DNA of 41,338 nt from Chitinophaga pinensis (lineage in GTDB: Bacteria > Bacteroidota > Bacteroidia > NS11-12g > UBA955). The first letter of the stretch is position 1; each line of letters starts with the position of its first letter. Where the stretch lies: contig CAMDAF010000022.1 in assembly GCA_945888525.1 (NCBI GenBank), forward strand, positions 1-41,338, given 5' to 3'. Under the pieces are notes generated by a model. It was given only the letters and a program-made list of their open reading frames with translations. It ran no database searches and was not told the origin of the DNA. Positions 1 through 9,138 of this stretch are shown here, one piece after another. The translations under genes were made by a program, and so were the position numbers.

Positions 1-1
1 G

Positions 2-109
2 AAAGTTTTCGATTATCGACAATTTGAATTCGAAAAATGGGTTGAATTTTTAGATGAACGATTATCAAGAGTTTATCCACCAAAGCAATATTTTCGAGTG
101 GTAAAATAG
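2..109 (+). CDS. C-terminal end of an unrecognised protein (truncated by window edge)
   Basis: An open frame enters from the left edge and ends at TAG 107-109, giving 35 residues. They are mixed acidic, basic and aromatic (it begins KVFDYRQFEF and ends QYFRVVK), as in the tail of a soluble protein. No family is recognisable from so little. The frame is compatible with codon use elsewhere in the window, but there is no independent proof that it is coding. A gap of about 250 bp separates it from the next gene. Confidence 0.45.
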   Translation, partial: KVFDYRQFEFEKWVEFLDERLSRVYPPKQYFRVVK

Positions 110-361
110 CTATCACACTTGGTATCAATAGCTTTCCTCAATATAATAAAAAAAATGTCTAAATTTGTGTATTTATTATGAGTCACTAAATTGGCCTTCA
201 CTACTTAAACACTTATAAACAAAGGAAAAAGTCAGTAACTTTGTGCTGTGAATAAGTAAAAGCTAGGCGATTATCTCTTTCTTGAATGACGGCATACTAT
301 ATTTGAACAAATTACAATTAAAATACTTATGCTAAAAAAAGCGTAAAATATTGAAGTTAAA

Positions 362-3337
362 ATGAAAGAAGGTCTGAATTTGATTAATAATGAGAGAGAA
401 CGATTAGAGGCGCTCATCAATTTCAATATTTTGGAAAAAATACCTGAATCAGAAATTGATTCAGTGGTTCAGATGGCTGCACAAATTTGCCAAACCCAAG
501 TGGCAATTTTATCGATATTTGACGGCAAGACCTATCAAATAAAGGCGAGTATTGGCTTAAATATTTACGACCTGCGCGGGGATTTTGACTTTTGTTTTGA
601 CTTAACAAAAAACGAAGACTATTTCGAGATCCCTGATGCGTATTTAGATGCTGAATTGGTTAAAAACCCAATGGTTATTGGACATCCAAATTTCAGATTT
701 TTTGGTGGCGTTCCAATTACAAGTGTTGAAGGTTTCAAGATTGGATCCATTAACATTATCGACCCCAAAGCCAAGCATCTTAACCGCGAACAAATTGATG
801 GTTTGCAAAGTTTAGCGAAGCAGGTAACCGTTTTATTAAATTTAAGAAAGCAAAATAAGAATCTTCAAAATGAGTTAAACCAATTACTTAACGAACGGGT
901 AAACCAAACCGAAATAGATTTAGCGGCGTATAAGTTTGCCTTAGACCAATCGTCAGGGGTAGCAATTGCAGACAGGAATGGTTACATCAAATTTGTTAAC
1001 GATAAATTTTGCAAATCGTCCGGCTATATCAAAGAAGAATTGCTCGGTCAGGCTTACAGCATTTTCAATTCAGGCCACCACAGTCAACTTTTCTTCGAAG
1101 AAATGTGGGAAAGCATCAGCCATGGTGAATTATGGAAAGGTGAAATAAGAAACAAAGACAAACAAGGGAATTTCTTTTGGGTGGATTGTAGCATTATTCC
1201 ATTTTTAGATAAAAAAGGCAAAACCTATCAGTATATGGCTATTCAGCAAGACATAACTGAAAAGAAATCAGCTCAGGAACGCATAGCGCTTGAAGCGCGC
1301 TTAATATCCATTTTGAGTGAAAACGAAAGCGTTAATGCATCCATACAGCACATTGCAGAGCAAATATGCTACCGTTTGGAATGGGATATTGGAATTTTTT
1401 GGCGTGCACAAAATGACAGCAATATACTTAACCCACACACCTATTATCAATTTACCTATCCGCACAACGACGAGTTAAGGAATTTTATACTGCAGCAAAA
1501 AACAAGCATCGGAGAGTCACTTTCAGGCCGGGTTTGGCAAAAGAAACAACCAAAGTGGATTTTTGACATCAGCATTGAAAATGGTCAGTTAGAGACTAGT
1601 ATTTCAGAGATGTATAACATAAAATCCTCGTTGCTATTTCCTGTTTTATTTAATAACGAGGTGATTGGTATTATGCAATTCTTAAGCTCTAAATCGAAAA
1701 AGACAGATGTTAACATCTTACAAATGTTTGAAAGCACAGGCTTGCAAATCGGTGCATTTATTGAACGAAAACGGGCCGAAGAAGAGTTGTTAAAAGCAAA
1801 AAAACAAGCTGAGGAATCTGTGATATCTAAAGACCAATTTTTGGCCAATATGAGCCACGAAATCAGAACACCAATGAATGCAATAATTGGTTTCACCGAA
1901 TTATTGTCGCAAACCGGTTTAGACCATTTGCAAAAAGACTACGCAGATTCGGTGAAGGTTGCTGGTGAAAATTTATTGTCTATTATTAACGATATTTTAG
2001 ACTTTTCGAAAATAGAATCTGGCGTTGTAAAGATAGAGACCAGCTCAGCAGACGTGCATTTGATCATGAAGAATGTATATGATCTTTTGAAAATCAGCGC
2101 CAATCAAAAAAACCTAAAATTTTCTTTTGACTTTGACCCAAATATTCCGCAACATTTAATGTGTGATGCCTTGAGATTAAATCAAATTTTAATTAACTTG
2201 GTTGGCAACGCCATTAAGTTTACTGAAAATGGCTCGGTTGAATTTTCTGCAACTTTAATCAATAACGGCAGTTCCTATCAGCAAATTTTATTTAAAGTAA
2301 AAGACACCGGCATTGGCATACATGACGAGAAGCAAGACAAAATATTTGAACGGTTTAGTCAGGTTAACAATGCGATAAACCGCAAATATGAGGGCACCGG
2401 TTTGGGATTGAGTATTTCGAAGAACTTAATTCAATTGATGGGGGGAGAATTGGAATTAAAATCTAAAGAAGGCATTGGTTCTGAGTTTCACTTTGTGTTA
2501 AAACTTAACATTGGAACTAAGAACGAAACACTTAAAGAAACCTACCAAAGCAAGCGAAGTTCGCATATCCGCAGACCAGTAATTTTGGTTATAGAAGACA
2601 ATTATCTCAACCAAAAACTCGCGAAAAACGTTCTGAATAATTTTGATTTTGATGTAGAATTGGCTAGTAATGGACAAATTGGTTTGGAAATGTTAAAACT
2701 CAAAAGTTATGACTTAATTTTAATGGACATCCAAATGCCCGAATTGGATGGTTATCAAACCACTAAAATAATCAGAAGCATATTGAAATTGAACACCCCA
2801 ATTATTGCAATGACAGCCCATTCGATTGTTGGTGAAAAAGAGAAATGTATTGCGGCAGGCATGAATGATTTTATTTCAAAACCGTTTAATCCTGATACAC
2901 TCTACCACAAAATAATCAAAAAGCTTTCTACAGCTTTAATTGGCAATACTTTTGAGGCAGCTGAAAATGACATCAAAGAAGAACCTGGTTTACAAATCAA
3001 CATGACTTACTTAGAAGAATTGTCGGCAGGGAATACCAACTTCGAACTTGAAATGATTCGGTTATTTTTAAACCAAATACCCCTTGAAATTCAAAACATT
3101 GCCCAAGCAATTGAATTTAATGACCTGCAAAAGATTAGAGATTTATGCCATAAGATAAAATCATCTTTTGATATTTTTGGGCTCCAAAATATCAGTGAAT
3201 TATTAGGCCAACTTTCAACCGACTCATACAATGGGAAAAATAAAACCGAGTTATTGAAACAAGTTGCTTCCATGCAGACCATGTTAGAGGCATTTTATCC
3301 TGAATTAGAAAATAAAGCGAGCGAACTACAACCTTAA
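362..3337 (+). CDS. Hybrid sensor histidine kinase, GAF-PAS-GAF-HisKA-HATPase-REC-HPt
   Basis: This 991-residue cytoplasmic multi-domain kinase has no membrane segment. Domains in order: GAF (about 15-160), PAS/PAC (about 190-300, ending QQDITEKK), second GAF (about 320-470), a short coiled coil, HisKA with the phospho-accepting H499 (SHEIRTPMNA), HATPase with N box (GNAIKFTENG), G1 (DTGIGI) and G2 (GTGLGLS), a receiver with D789 and K840, and a C-terminal HPt with H930 (CHKIKSSF). All four phosphorelay residues are present, so a complete His-Asp-His relay can run inside one chain. The natural exit is the LytTR regulator 20 bp downstream. The signal is unknown; two GAFs and one PAS suggest intracellular small-molecule or redox input. 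The ATG at 362 is the only sensible start for the first GAF. Confidence 0.93.
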   Translation: MKEGLNLINNERERLEALINFNILEKIPESEIDSVVQMAAQICQTQVAILSIFDGKTYQIKASIGLNIYDLRGDFDFCFDLTKNEDYFEIPDAYLDAELVKNPMVIGHPNFRFFGGVPITSVEGFKIGSINIIDPKAKHLNREQIDGLQSLAKQVTVLLNLRKQNKNLQNELNQLLNERVNQTEIDLAAYKFALDQSSGVAIADRNGYIKFVNDKFCKSSGYIKEELLGQAYSIFNSGHHSQLFFEEMWESISHGELWKGEIRNKDKQGNFFWVDCSIIPFLDKKGKTYQYMAIQQDITEKKSAQERIALEARLISILSENESVNASIQHIAEQICYRLEWDIGIFWRAQNDSNILNPHTYYQFTYPHNDELRNFILQQKTSIGESLSGRVWQKKQPKWIFDISIENGQLETSISEMYNIKSSLLFPVLFNNEVIGIMQFLSSKSKKTDVNILQMFESTGLQIGAFIERKRAEEELLKAKKQAEESVISKDQFLANMSHEIRTPMNAIIGFTELLSQTGLDHLQKDYADSVKVAGENLLSIINDILDFSKIESGVVKIETSSADVHLIMKNVYDLLKISANQKNLKFSFDFDPNIPQHLMCDALRLNQILINLVGNAIKFTENGSVEFSATLINNGSSYQQILFKVKDTGIGIHDEKQDKIFERFSQVNNAINRKYEGTGLGLSISKNLIQLMGGELELKSKEGIGSEFHFVLKLNIGTKNETLKETYQSKRSSHIRRPVILVIEDNYLNQKLAKNVLNNFDFDVELASNGQIGLEMLKLKSYDLILMDIQMPELDGYQTTKIIRSILKLNTPIIAMTAHSIVGEKEKCIAAGMNDFISKPFNPDTLYHKIIKKLSTALIGNTFEAAENDIKEEPGLQINMTYLEELSAGNTNFELEMIRLFLNQIPLEIQNIAQAIEFNDLQKIRDLCHKIKSSFDIFGLQNISELLGQLSTDSYNGKNKTELLKQVASMQTMLEAFYPELENKASELQP

Positions 3338-3357
3338 AAAATGAAACCACAGTATTT

Positions 3358-4047
3358 ATGAAATCAATCATCATAGACGACAACGAAATAGCCTTATTAG
3401 CAACCCAACAATGCGTGTTAAAGGCCGAACAAATAAAACTGTTAAAAACCTTTAACAATGCGCTTCAAGCACTTTCCTATATTGCCAGCAATCAAGTGGA
3501 TTTAATCTTTTTAGACATCGAAATGCCCGAATTAAATGGCATCGAATTCATCAAAGCAATGAAGCATCCCCATCCTTTAATTGTTCTGACCACTTCACAC
3601 CCTGAATTTGCGCTTGAAGCATACGAAAATAATGTTTTAGATTATTTGGTTAAGCCAATCGCCCTGCCAAGATTTTTGAACGCAGTAGCTAAAGCACAAG
3701 CCATGTTTGAAAAGCACAACATTGACAAAATAGAAAATGACATTATTTTTATTAAAAAAGGAAACATTATTGTAAAGGTAAACAAGTCGGATGTACTGTG
3801 GATAGAGGGCTTGGGTGACTATGTTACCTTAAATACAGAAAAAGAAAAATTCATTATTCACTCAACCATGCACGCTATTGAGCAAAAATTTGCATCGAAC
3901 GAATTCATTCGTGTGCACCGTTCATTTATCATTAGGATTGACCGCATTAACAACATTGAGGATAATTGTATTTCCTATTACGATAAGTTTATACCCATTG
4001 GGAAAACATATCGAGAGGCGGTATACAAAAGACTTAACCTATTATAA
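3358..4047 (+). CDS. LytTR-family response regulator (REC-LytTR)
   Basis: This 229-residue DNA-binding response regulator has a receiver at residues 1-120, with acidic pocket DD7-8, phospho-acceptor D53 (FLDIEMPEL) and K99. A LytTR domain follows at about 127-229, with the family signature around VLWIEGLGDYV and RVHRSFIIR. LytTR proteins bind direct repeats through a beta-fold rather than a helix-turn-helix. The gene starts 20 bp after the hybrid kinase and is very likely co-transcribed with it, so it is the probable partner for the kinase HPt. An ATG 17 bases upstream is followed by an early stop, so 3358 is the start. A hairpin terminator lies about 135 bp downstream. Confidence 0.93.
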   Translation: MKSIIIDDNEIALLATQQCVLKAEQIKLLKTFNNALQALSYIASNQVDLIFLDIEMPELNGIEFIKAMKHPHPLIVLTTSHPEFALEAYENNVLDYLVKPIALPRFLNAVAKAQAMFEKHNIDKIENDIIFIKKGNIIVKVNKSDVLWIEGLGDYVTLNTEKEKFIIHSTMHAIEQKFASNEFIRVHRSFIIRIDRINNIEDNCISYYDKFIPIGKTYREAVYKRLNLL

Positions 4048-4182
4048 TTTGATCTAAAAACCGTTTATCTACAGATTTTAGACCTATTTCGAAAATTCCT
4101 CGTTCATTATCGAAAAGTAATATATGGTATCGTGCGTAAACATATCTTTGTCTCAGGAAATAAAATTTATATTGTAAAAAGA

Positions 4183-4216
4183 ATGGGAACTGTTATATAA
4201 TGGTTCCCATTTTTTT
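4183..4216 (+). terminator. Intrinsic terminator after the LytTR regulator
   Basis: ATGGGAAC (4183-4190) pairs with GTTCCCAT (4203-4210) over a 12-base loop and is followed by a T run to 4216. It closes the plus-strand kinase/LytTR unit. An A run just before the stem means it could also end the minus-strand oxidase operon, whose last stop codon is at 4288. Confidence 0.75.
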
Positions 4217-4287
4217 GTGCGCAACGGTTCCTTTTTGCAAAATTTAAAGTTCTGATTTCTAAATGCCCTAAATCGAAAAAACCAGTT

Positions 4288-5349
4288 CTAGTTTTTCATT
4301 GAACGCAATTTAATTGCATCAACAATGGTAATCGTGCTGCCTTTAATTTCGATTAAACCTTCTTCTTTGAAGTCTGTTAGGGTTCTAATGAGCGTTTCAG
4401 TAGCAGTACCTGCAATATGGGCTAAATCCTCGCGGCTAATTGGAAAACTAAACACATCGTCAACTTTATTCCCATAGCGCTCTTTTAGCATCATCAAACT
4501 TTCGGCGACTTTCTTCCTAACACTGTCGTAAGCAATTTTTAAAAGGCGTTCTTCCTTCTCTTTAACCTCCTTACTTAATAATTTCATAAACGTGTTGGCC
4601 ACTTCCCTATTCTGATAAATCAGTTTATAAAAATCTTCCTTAAGAATCAATTTAAGTTGGGTTTCCTCCATTGCTATAGCCTCATCTTCATAAACATTGT
4701 CTTCCATTAATGCAATATAGCCAAAGAAATCGCCTTCATTGTATAGCCCAGTAATGAGTTCCTTATCTTGTCGGTTGTTTTTAACCATTTTCACCTTACC
4801 TTTTTCAATCAAATACAAATAAAGAGGTGTATTGCTTTCTGAATAAATAATATCTTTCTTCTTGTATTGTTTATTGCGTGCATTGACATCTACACGGGCA
4901 AATTCTTCAATCGATTTTACTTGGCGAATAAAATGATCAAATCCTTCAGAGTTGTGAGCGAAGTTTTGCCCTGTCAACAAACTTGACTTTTTAAGGCGGG
5001 TATCTACAGCAGCCAGCAATTCAACATCATCAAACGGTTTGGTGACATAATCGTCGGCGCCTAATTCCATCCCTTTTCTAACGTCGGAACGGTCAGCCTT
5101 AGCCGTTAAAAATATAAATGGAATTTGATTGGTGTTTGGGTCTCTGTTTAGCATATGTAATACACCATAGCCATCTAACTCAGGCATCATGATATCACAA
5201 ATAATTAACTCAGGTTTGTTTAACTGAACTTTTATCACCCCTTCTTTCCCATTGTTGGCAGTTGCAACTTGGTGACCGGCTAAAGTTAAAATTTCAGAGG
5301 TATTTTCCCTCATGTTGTCATTGTCCTCAATTAATAATATGTGTGCCAT
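4288..5349 (-). CDS. REC-CRP/FNR fusion transcriptional regulator
   Basis: This 353-residue regulator fuses a phospho-receiver to a CRP/FNR-type DNA-binding module. The receiver occupies 1-120, with E8/D9, phospho-acceptor D52 (CDIMMPELDG), T82 and K104. A cyclic-nucleotide-binding-like beta barrel covers about 155-265 (EKGKVKMV, NEGDFFGYIALM), and a Crp-type helix-turn-helix covers about 290-345 (SREDLAHIAGTATETLIRTL). There is no FNR-type N-terminal cysteine cluster, so direct Fe-S oxygen sensing is not expected. Control by phosphorylation is the simplest reading. The gene lies 13 bp after a PAS histidine kinase at the end of the cbb3 oxidase operon. FNR-shaped boxes upstream of that operon are plausible targets, but the link is inferred. 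Confidence 0.9.
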   Translation of the reverse strand: MAHILLIEDNDNMRENTSEILTLAGHQVATANNGKEGVIKVQLNKPELIICDIMMPELDGYGVLHMLNRDPNTNQIPFIFLTAKADRSDVRKGMELGADDYVTKPFDDVELLAAVDTRLKKSSLLTGQNFAHNSEGFDHFIRQVKSIEEFARVDVNARNKQYKKKDIIYSESNTPLYLYLIEKGKVKMVKNNRQDKELITGLYNEGDFFGYIALMEDNVYEDEAIAMEETQLKLILKEDFYKLIYQNREVANTFMKLLSKEVKEKEERLLKIAYDSVRKKVAESLMMLKERYGNKVDDVFSFPISREDLAHIAGTATETLIRTLTDFKEEGLIEIKGSTITIVDAIKLRSMKN

Positions 5350-5362
5350 TTTTAAATAATTT

Positions 5363-6598
5363 TTATATTGGTAATTTAAGTGTGAATTTGGTCCCCTTTT
5401 CTGGAATGCTTTTAAATTGAATATCGCCTTTTAATATCTCCACATACTTTTTAACAATATTCAAACCCAAACCAGTGCCTTGCATATTGCCAATGTTATT
5501 TGCGCGGTAAAAACGCTCAAAAATATGGGCTTGGTCTTCAAGTGGAATCCCAATGCCTTGGTCTTTTATTTCAATCGTTAGCGTGTTCCCATCTCTACTT
5601 AATTTGATGTCTATATTGGTATTTTCATTAGAATATTTAATCGCATTGCTAATTAAATTAAACATTATGTTTTTGAGAATCCTTTTATCTATAAAAATTT
5701 GCTCATTGACCAAGAGCCCTGTAAAATTAATGCGTTGACCAGCCTTTGCAATCGGCTTGATTTCATCCGTTATAGCGACCAGCAGGTCATTTAAGCCAAG
5801 GTATTCTGGATTGGCCATTACAGCGCCTTCTTCAAGCTTGTCCAATGACAAGAAATCATTTAAAATATCAGTCAAATGGTTAACAGAACTCTTCACACGG
5901 TCGATGTGTTTAGACATGCTGTTTTTATCCATGCTTTCGGCATATTTCCCTGTCAAAGAAACAGAAGACATTATGGTTGCCAAAGGGGTTCTAAATTCGT
6001 GTGAAGCGGTGCTAATAAAACGTGATTTAAGATTATTCAATTCCCTTTCTTTTTCTAAGGCCATATCCACTTCTTTTTTCGACTCTGTTAACTTGCGGAT
6101 CATTTCGGCCAATTCGAGTGTGCGCTCCTGAACTTTTTGCTCTAAATCTTGGTTTAATTTTGACAATTGAAAAGTGGTTTTTTTAAGCAATTCGTTGGCC
6201 TCACGAAGTTCATTGTCTTTTTTCTTCCGCTCTGTGATATCAATAATAAACGACACCACCAACATCCCATCAAAAGATTTCACATAACTCAAACTAATTT
6301 CAATTGGAAATTCATTACCATCTCGACTCTTCGCCCATAAATCGCGACCCACCCCCATAGATCGCGGAGAAGGGTTTTGATGGTAATTGGATCGGTGTTC
6401 TTTGTGCATGTGCAGAAAACGAGAAGGAACTAAATCTTCTATAATTAAAGTACACATGGTTTCCTTATCGTATCCGAACATTTGCAAAGCCTTAGGATTG
6501 GACAGTACAATGTTCCCTTTCGAATCGCTTACAATGATGCCTTCAGTGGCATCTGTGAACATGCCTTCTAGTATTTCGTTATGGTTAAAATTCTCCAT
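5363..6598 (-). CDS. PAS-domain sensor histidine kinase, FixL-like layout
   Basis: This 411-residue soluble kinase has one PAS domain (about 8-125, ending IDITERKK), a coiled-coil linker (about 126-195), HisKA with H200 (ASHEFRTPLA), and HATPase with N318, DQGIGI (346-351) and GTGLGL (374-379). The PAS contains H65 and a GVGR motif ending at R85. That 20-residue spacing matches the heme-ligand His and the GIGR arginine of FixL, but many non-heme PAS domains share it. The gene sits between the oxidase assembly genes and the REC-CRP regulator, only 4 bp after the TauE-like gene. A role in oxygen or redox control of the cbb3 operon is likely from context. No transmembrane segment is visible. Confidence 0.9.
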   Translation of the reverse strand: MENFNHNEILEGMFTDATEGIIVSDSKGNIVLSNPKALQMFGYDKETMCTLIIEDLVPSRFLHMHKEHRSNYHQNPSPRSMGVGRDLWAKSRDGNEFPIEISLSYVKSFDGMLVVSFIIDITERKKKDNELREANELLKKTTFQLSKLNQDLEQKVQERTLELAEMIRKLTESKKEVDMALEKERELNNLKSRFISTASHEFRTPLATIMSSVSLTGKYAESMDKNSMSKHIDRVKSSVNHLTDILNDFLSLDKLEEGAVMANPEYLGLNDLLVAITDEIKPIAKAGQRINFTGLLVNEQIFIDKRILKNIMFNLISNAIKYSNENTNIDIKLSRDGNTLTIEIKDQGIGIPLEDQAHIFERFYRANNIGNMQGTGLGLNIVKKYVEILKGDIQFKSIPEKGTKFTLKLPI

Positions 6599-6602
6599 TA
6601 AA

Positions 6603-7298
6603 TTAATGTTTACAACAGTTTTTGACTTCTACAGTTTGTTTGGTTTGCTCTAACCCTGGGCTTAAATAAGGAATTCCAAGATTTGCGCCTCTGAGAATCA
6701 TCAATACACCCACGATTATTGGTAAAGCCTTGTAAAGGTAGGTAAAACGTTTTACTTTAAAAGAAAATTGCTTGGAAAGCAACATCCATGCGGCTATAAA
6801 TACGGGCATAGTGCCTAGCCCGAATAAGGCCATGTAAACAAGCACCTCTTCTACCTGACTGAAACTTGCACAATAAAGAGCCGCAATATAAATGGCTCCA
6901 CAAGGCAATAATCCATTCATAATACCTAAACCCAAAGCCGACTTATTATGATTAACCCCAATAGAATTCGATATTTTTGTCAACACATTGGTTTGAAAGT
7001 TGGCAAATAATTTTATCCTTGGAAGCTTGAGCATCGGCCATAAAACATATAACACCATAAGACTACCCATAACAATGGAAAGTGTTTGTTGCAATTTGAA
7101 AAACGAAAAGGATATCCCTAAAAGATAAACCATGAATCCAATAAGTATATAAATTGATATCCGACCAATTTGATACAAAAGAGCAAAAACATTTTTATTG
7201 CCTTTTACTTGAGACGGGATATAAAAAGCCAAAGGACCACACATCCCAGCACAATGCAGGGTTGAAATCAATCCGAATATTAGCCCATTTATTAGCAC
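6603..7298 (-). CDS. Sulfite exporter TauE/SafE-like membrane protein of the cbb3 cluster
   Basis: This 231-residue polytopic membrane protein has about six hydrophobic segments. Its N-terminus carries the HCAGMCGPL motif (about residues 15-23), typical of the TauE/SafE-like proteins found beside cbb3 and copper genes. The C-terminus ends in a cysteine/histidine tail, NCCKH, that could bind metal. It begins 1 bp after fixH and is clearly in the oxidase operon. In this family and context a role in metal (copper) handling or cofactor delivery for the oxidase is often proposed. True sulfite export is unlikely here. The exact substrate cannot be read from the sequence. Confidence 0.85.
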   Translation of the reverse strand: MLINGLIFGLISTLHCAGMCGPLAFYIPSQVKGNKNVFALLYQIGRISIYILIGFMVYLLGISFSFFKLQQTLSIVMGSLMVLYVLWPMLKLPRIKLFANFQTNVLTKISNSIGVNHNKSALGLGIMNGLLPCGAIYIAALYCASFSQVEEVLVYMALFGLGTMPVFIAAWMLLSKQFSFKVKRFTYLYKALPIIVGVLMILRGANLGIPYLSPGLEQTKQTVEVKNCCKH

Positions 7299-7299
7299 T

Positions 7300-7719
7300 T
7301 TATAGTTTAATTTTTTTCTCTATTTGATAAAGCCCTTTTGAATACAGATATATATTTAACCCGTAAACACCTGAAACAAATTGGGATTTCAAAAGTGGTT
7401 TAATCATAGATCCTTTAAAAACAAAACTTCTGTCTGCTTTTGCGTTATCTGGTTTCTTAAAAACCAATTTGATCGAATCACAAACCAAAGAAACAGCTTG
7501 CTTTACTTTTACCATACCAGCTTCCTCATAAACAAGAAAAGAATCGGCATATAGATTCCCTAGGTTTAATGCATCAATTTTTGTTTGGTATTCGAGTTCC
7601 TCTGCATAATAGTCTTTTGATTCAAGATCGATATTTTGACCACAGCTTTTAAAAACCATTGTTACAATGAGTAAAACAAAGGTGAGGTAAAGTGCAATTA
7701 TAAAGTATTTAAAATTCAT
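7300..7719 (-). CDS. fixH: FixH family cbb3 oxidase-associated membrane protein
   Basis: This 139-residue protein has one N-terminal membrane anchor (about residues 5-24) and a short periplasmic domain rich in beta-type sequence. The stretch SKDYYAEELEYQTKID just after the anchor is the usual FixH motif (K-x-Y-Y-x2-E-L-x-Y-Q). FixH proteins help assemble cbb3-type oxidase, probably with the copper pump FixI. The gene lies 3 bp after ccoG and 1 bp before the TauE-like gene. The family is divergent, so the call rests on the motif, the topology and the operon position. Confidence 0.85.
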   Translation of the reverse strand: MNFKYFIIALYLTFVLLIVTMVFKSCGQNIDLESKDYYAEELEYQTKIDALNLGNLYADSFLVYEEAGMVKVKQAVSLVCDSIKLVFKKPDNAKADRSFVFKGSMIKPLLKSQFVSGVYGLNIYLYSKGLYQIEKKIKL

Positions 7720-7722
7720 TGA

Positions 7723-9138
7723 TTAATAAATTGGCCCTAAAAAATTAGTTGTTACACGTTCTATTTTTTCACCATCACTGTATAGATCCAAAACCACTTT
7801 CGTTTGATGCCCTGTCATTTGACTGTTTGGTATGACTAAGAAAAACTGCCCATCGTACTTAGATTCAGCTTTGATTTTGATGTCACGACCAATACTTTTT
7901 ACCACGGCCTCTGAAGGCTCAACAACAACAATTTTAAGGTTTGCATCGTGATACGTTTTATTAATGGTTTTAATTAAAAACAGATTTGAATAATGCATAC
8001 TATCCGGTTGTTGGAACAGTAGCCCTGGAGATCTTAATATCGTGCTGTCTATATTTTTACGGCTTGCAATTAAGAGTATAAGGATCCCAAGCAGCAAAAT
8101 TAGCACCACAGTGTATGCGCGGGTTCTCCAATTAAATAGATGCGAAACCCCTGTTGAGATGGAACTCTCGCTGGTAAATTTAATTAAGCGCATAGGTTTA
8201 TGCACTTTTTCCATTACCTCATCGCAAGCATCAATACAAGCAGTGCAATTAACGCATTCCAATTGGGTGCCATTTCGAATATCTATGGCAGTTGGACAAA
8301 CCTTCACACACATGCCGCAATCAATACAATCGCCTTTTGAAATTGGGTCATCTCCTTTTTGGATATGCCCTCTAGGCTCACCCCTTTTGTAGTCATATGC
8401 AACCACTATGGAATTTTTATCCAACATAACCCCTTGCAATCTGCCATAAGGGCATGCGATAAGACACACTTGTTCTCTAAACCAAGCAAACACAAAGTAA
8501 TAAACACCACTAAAAATCAAAATAAGCAACAATCCAACTGCGTGTTCAGAAACTGGCTCCGTTATAATTTCATATAAGCCAGTAACGCCGATCATATAGG
8601 CCAAAAATGTATTGGATATTAGAAAAGCAAAGAGAAAGAAAATGGAATGTTTTAAGGTTCTTTTAAAATGCTTCTCTTTGGTCCATCGACTGTTTTTAAG
8701 TTTAATTTGATTGGCGGCAGAACCATCAATCCAATACTCAATTTTGCGAAAAACCATTTCAAGAAAAACCGTTTGTGGGCAAACCCAACCGCAAAACACC
8801 CTGCCAAATGCGACAGTAAATAAAACAACGAAGAGAACAAAAGTGATCATAGCAACACCAAATATCACCAAATCTTGTGGCCAGAAAATAGCCCCAAACA
8901 AAATGAATTTTCTTTCTAATACATTGAAAAGAAACATGGGGTGCCCATTGTAATTCAAAAAGGGCAGACCAAACAGAACCAGCAAATACATGATGGACAA
9001 GGCGGTTCTGAAGTTGTATAATTTGCCTTTAGGCTGCCAGGGGAAAACCCATTTGCGTTTACCATTGGATCCTATAGTCCCAATTGAATCTCTGTAAGAC
9101 TGATCGACATGCTCAAGTTCAAAGGGGTCCGAACTCAT
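7723..9138 (-). CDS. ccoG: CcoG/FixG: cbb3 oxidase accessory ferredoxin-type protein
   Basis: This 471-residue membrane protein has several transmembrane helices, a CGWVCPQTVF motif in the first third, and a polyferredoxin region with two 4Fe-4S signatures (CIDCGMCVKVCP and CVNCTACIDACD). An Ig-like periplasmic C-terminal domain completes it, which is the full CcoG arrangement. CcoG is a cupric reductase that helps supply Cu(I) for the CuB site of cbb3 oxidase. The start codon overlaps the stop of ccoP as TAATG, so translation is probably coupled. Length and motif set are normal for the family. Confidence 0.95.
   Translation of the reverse strand: MSSDPFELEHVDQSYRDSIGTIGSNGKRKWVFPWQPKGKLYNFRTALSIMYLLVLFGLPFLNYNGHPMFLFNVLERKFILFGAIFWPQDLVIFGVAMITFVLFVVLFTVAFGRVFCGWVCPQTVFLEMVFRKIEYWIDGSAANQIKLKNSRWTKEKHFKRTLKHSIFFLFAFLISNTFLAYMIGVTGLYEIITEPVSEHAVGLLLILIFSGVYYFVFAWFREQVCLIACPYGRLQGVMLDKNSIVVAYDYKRGEPRGHIQKGDDPISKGDCIDCGMCVKVCPTAIDIRNGTQLECVNCTACIDACDEVMEKVHKPMRLIKFTSESSISTGVSHLFNWRTRAYTVVLILLLGILILLIASRKNIDSTILRSPGLLFQQPDSMHYSNLFLIKTINKTYHDANLKIVVVEPSEAVVKSIGRDIKIKAESKYDGQFFLVIPNSQMTGHQTKVVLDLYSDGEKIERVTTNFLGPIY

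Noticed and set aside
8042-8392. Plus-strand open frame of 116 codons opposite ccoG
   Set aside because: It is a shadow of the ccoG coding sequence; ccoG has unmistakable 4Fe-4S motifs on the minus strand.
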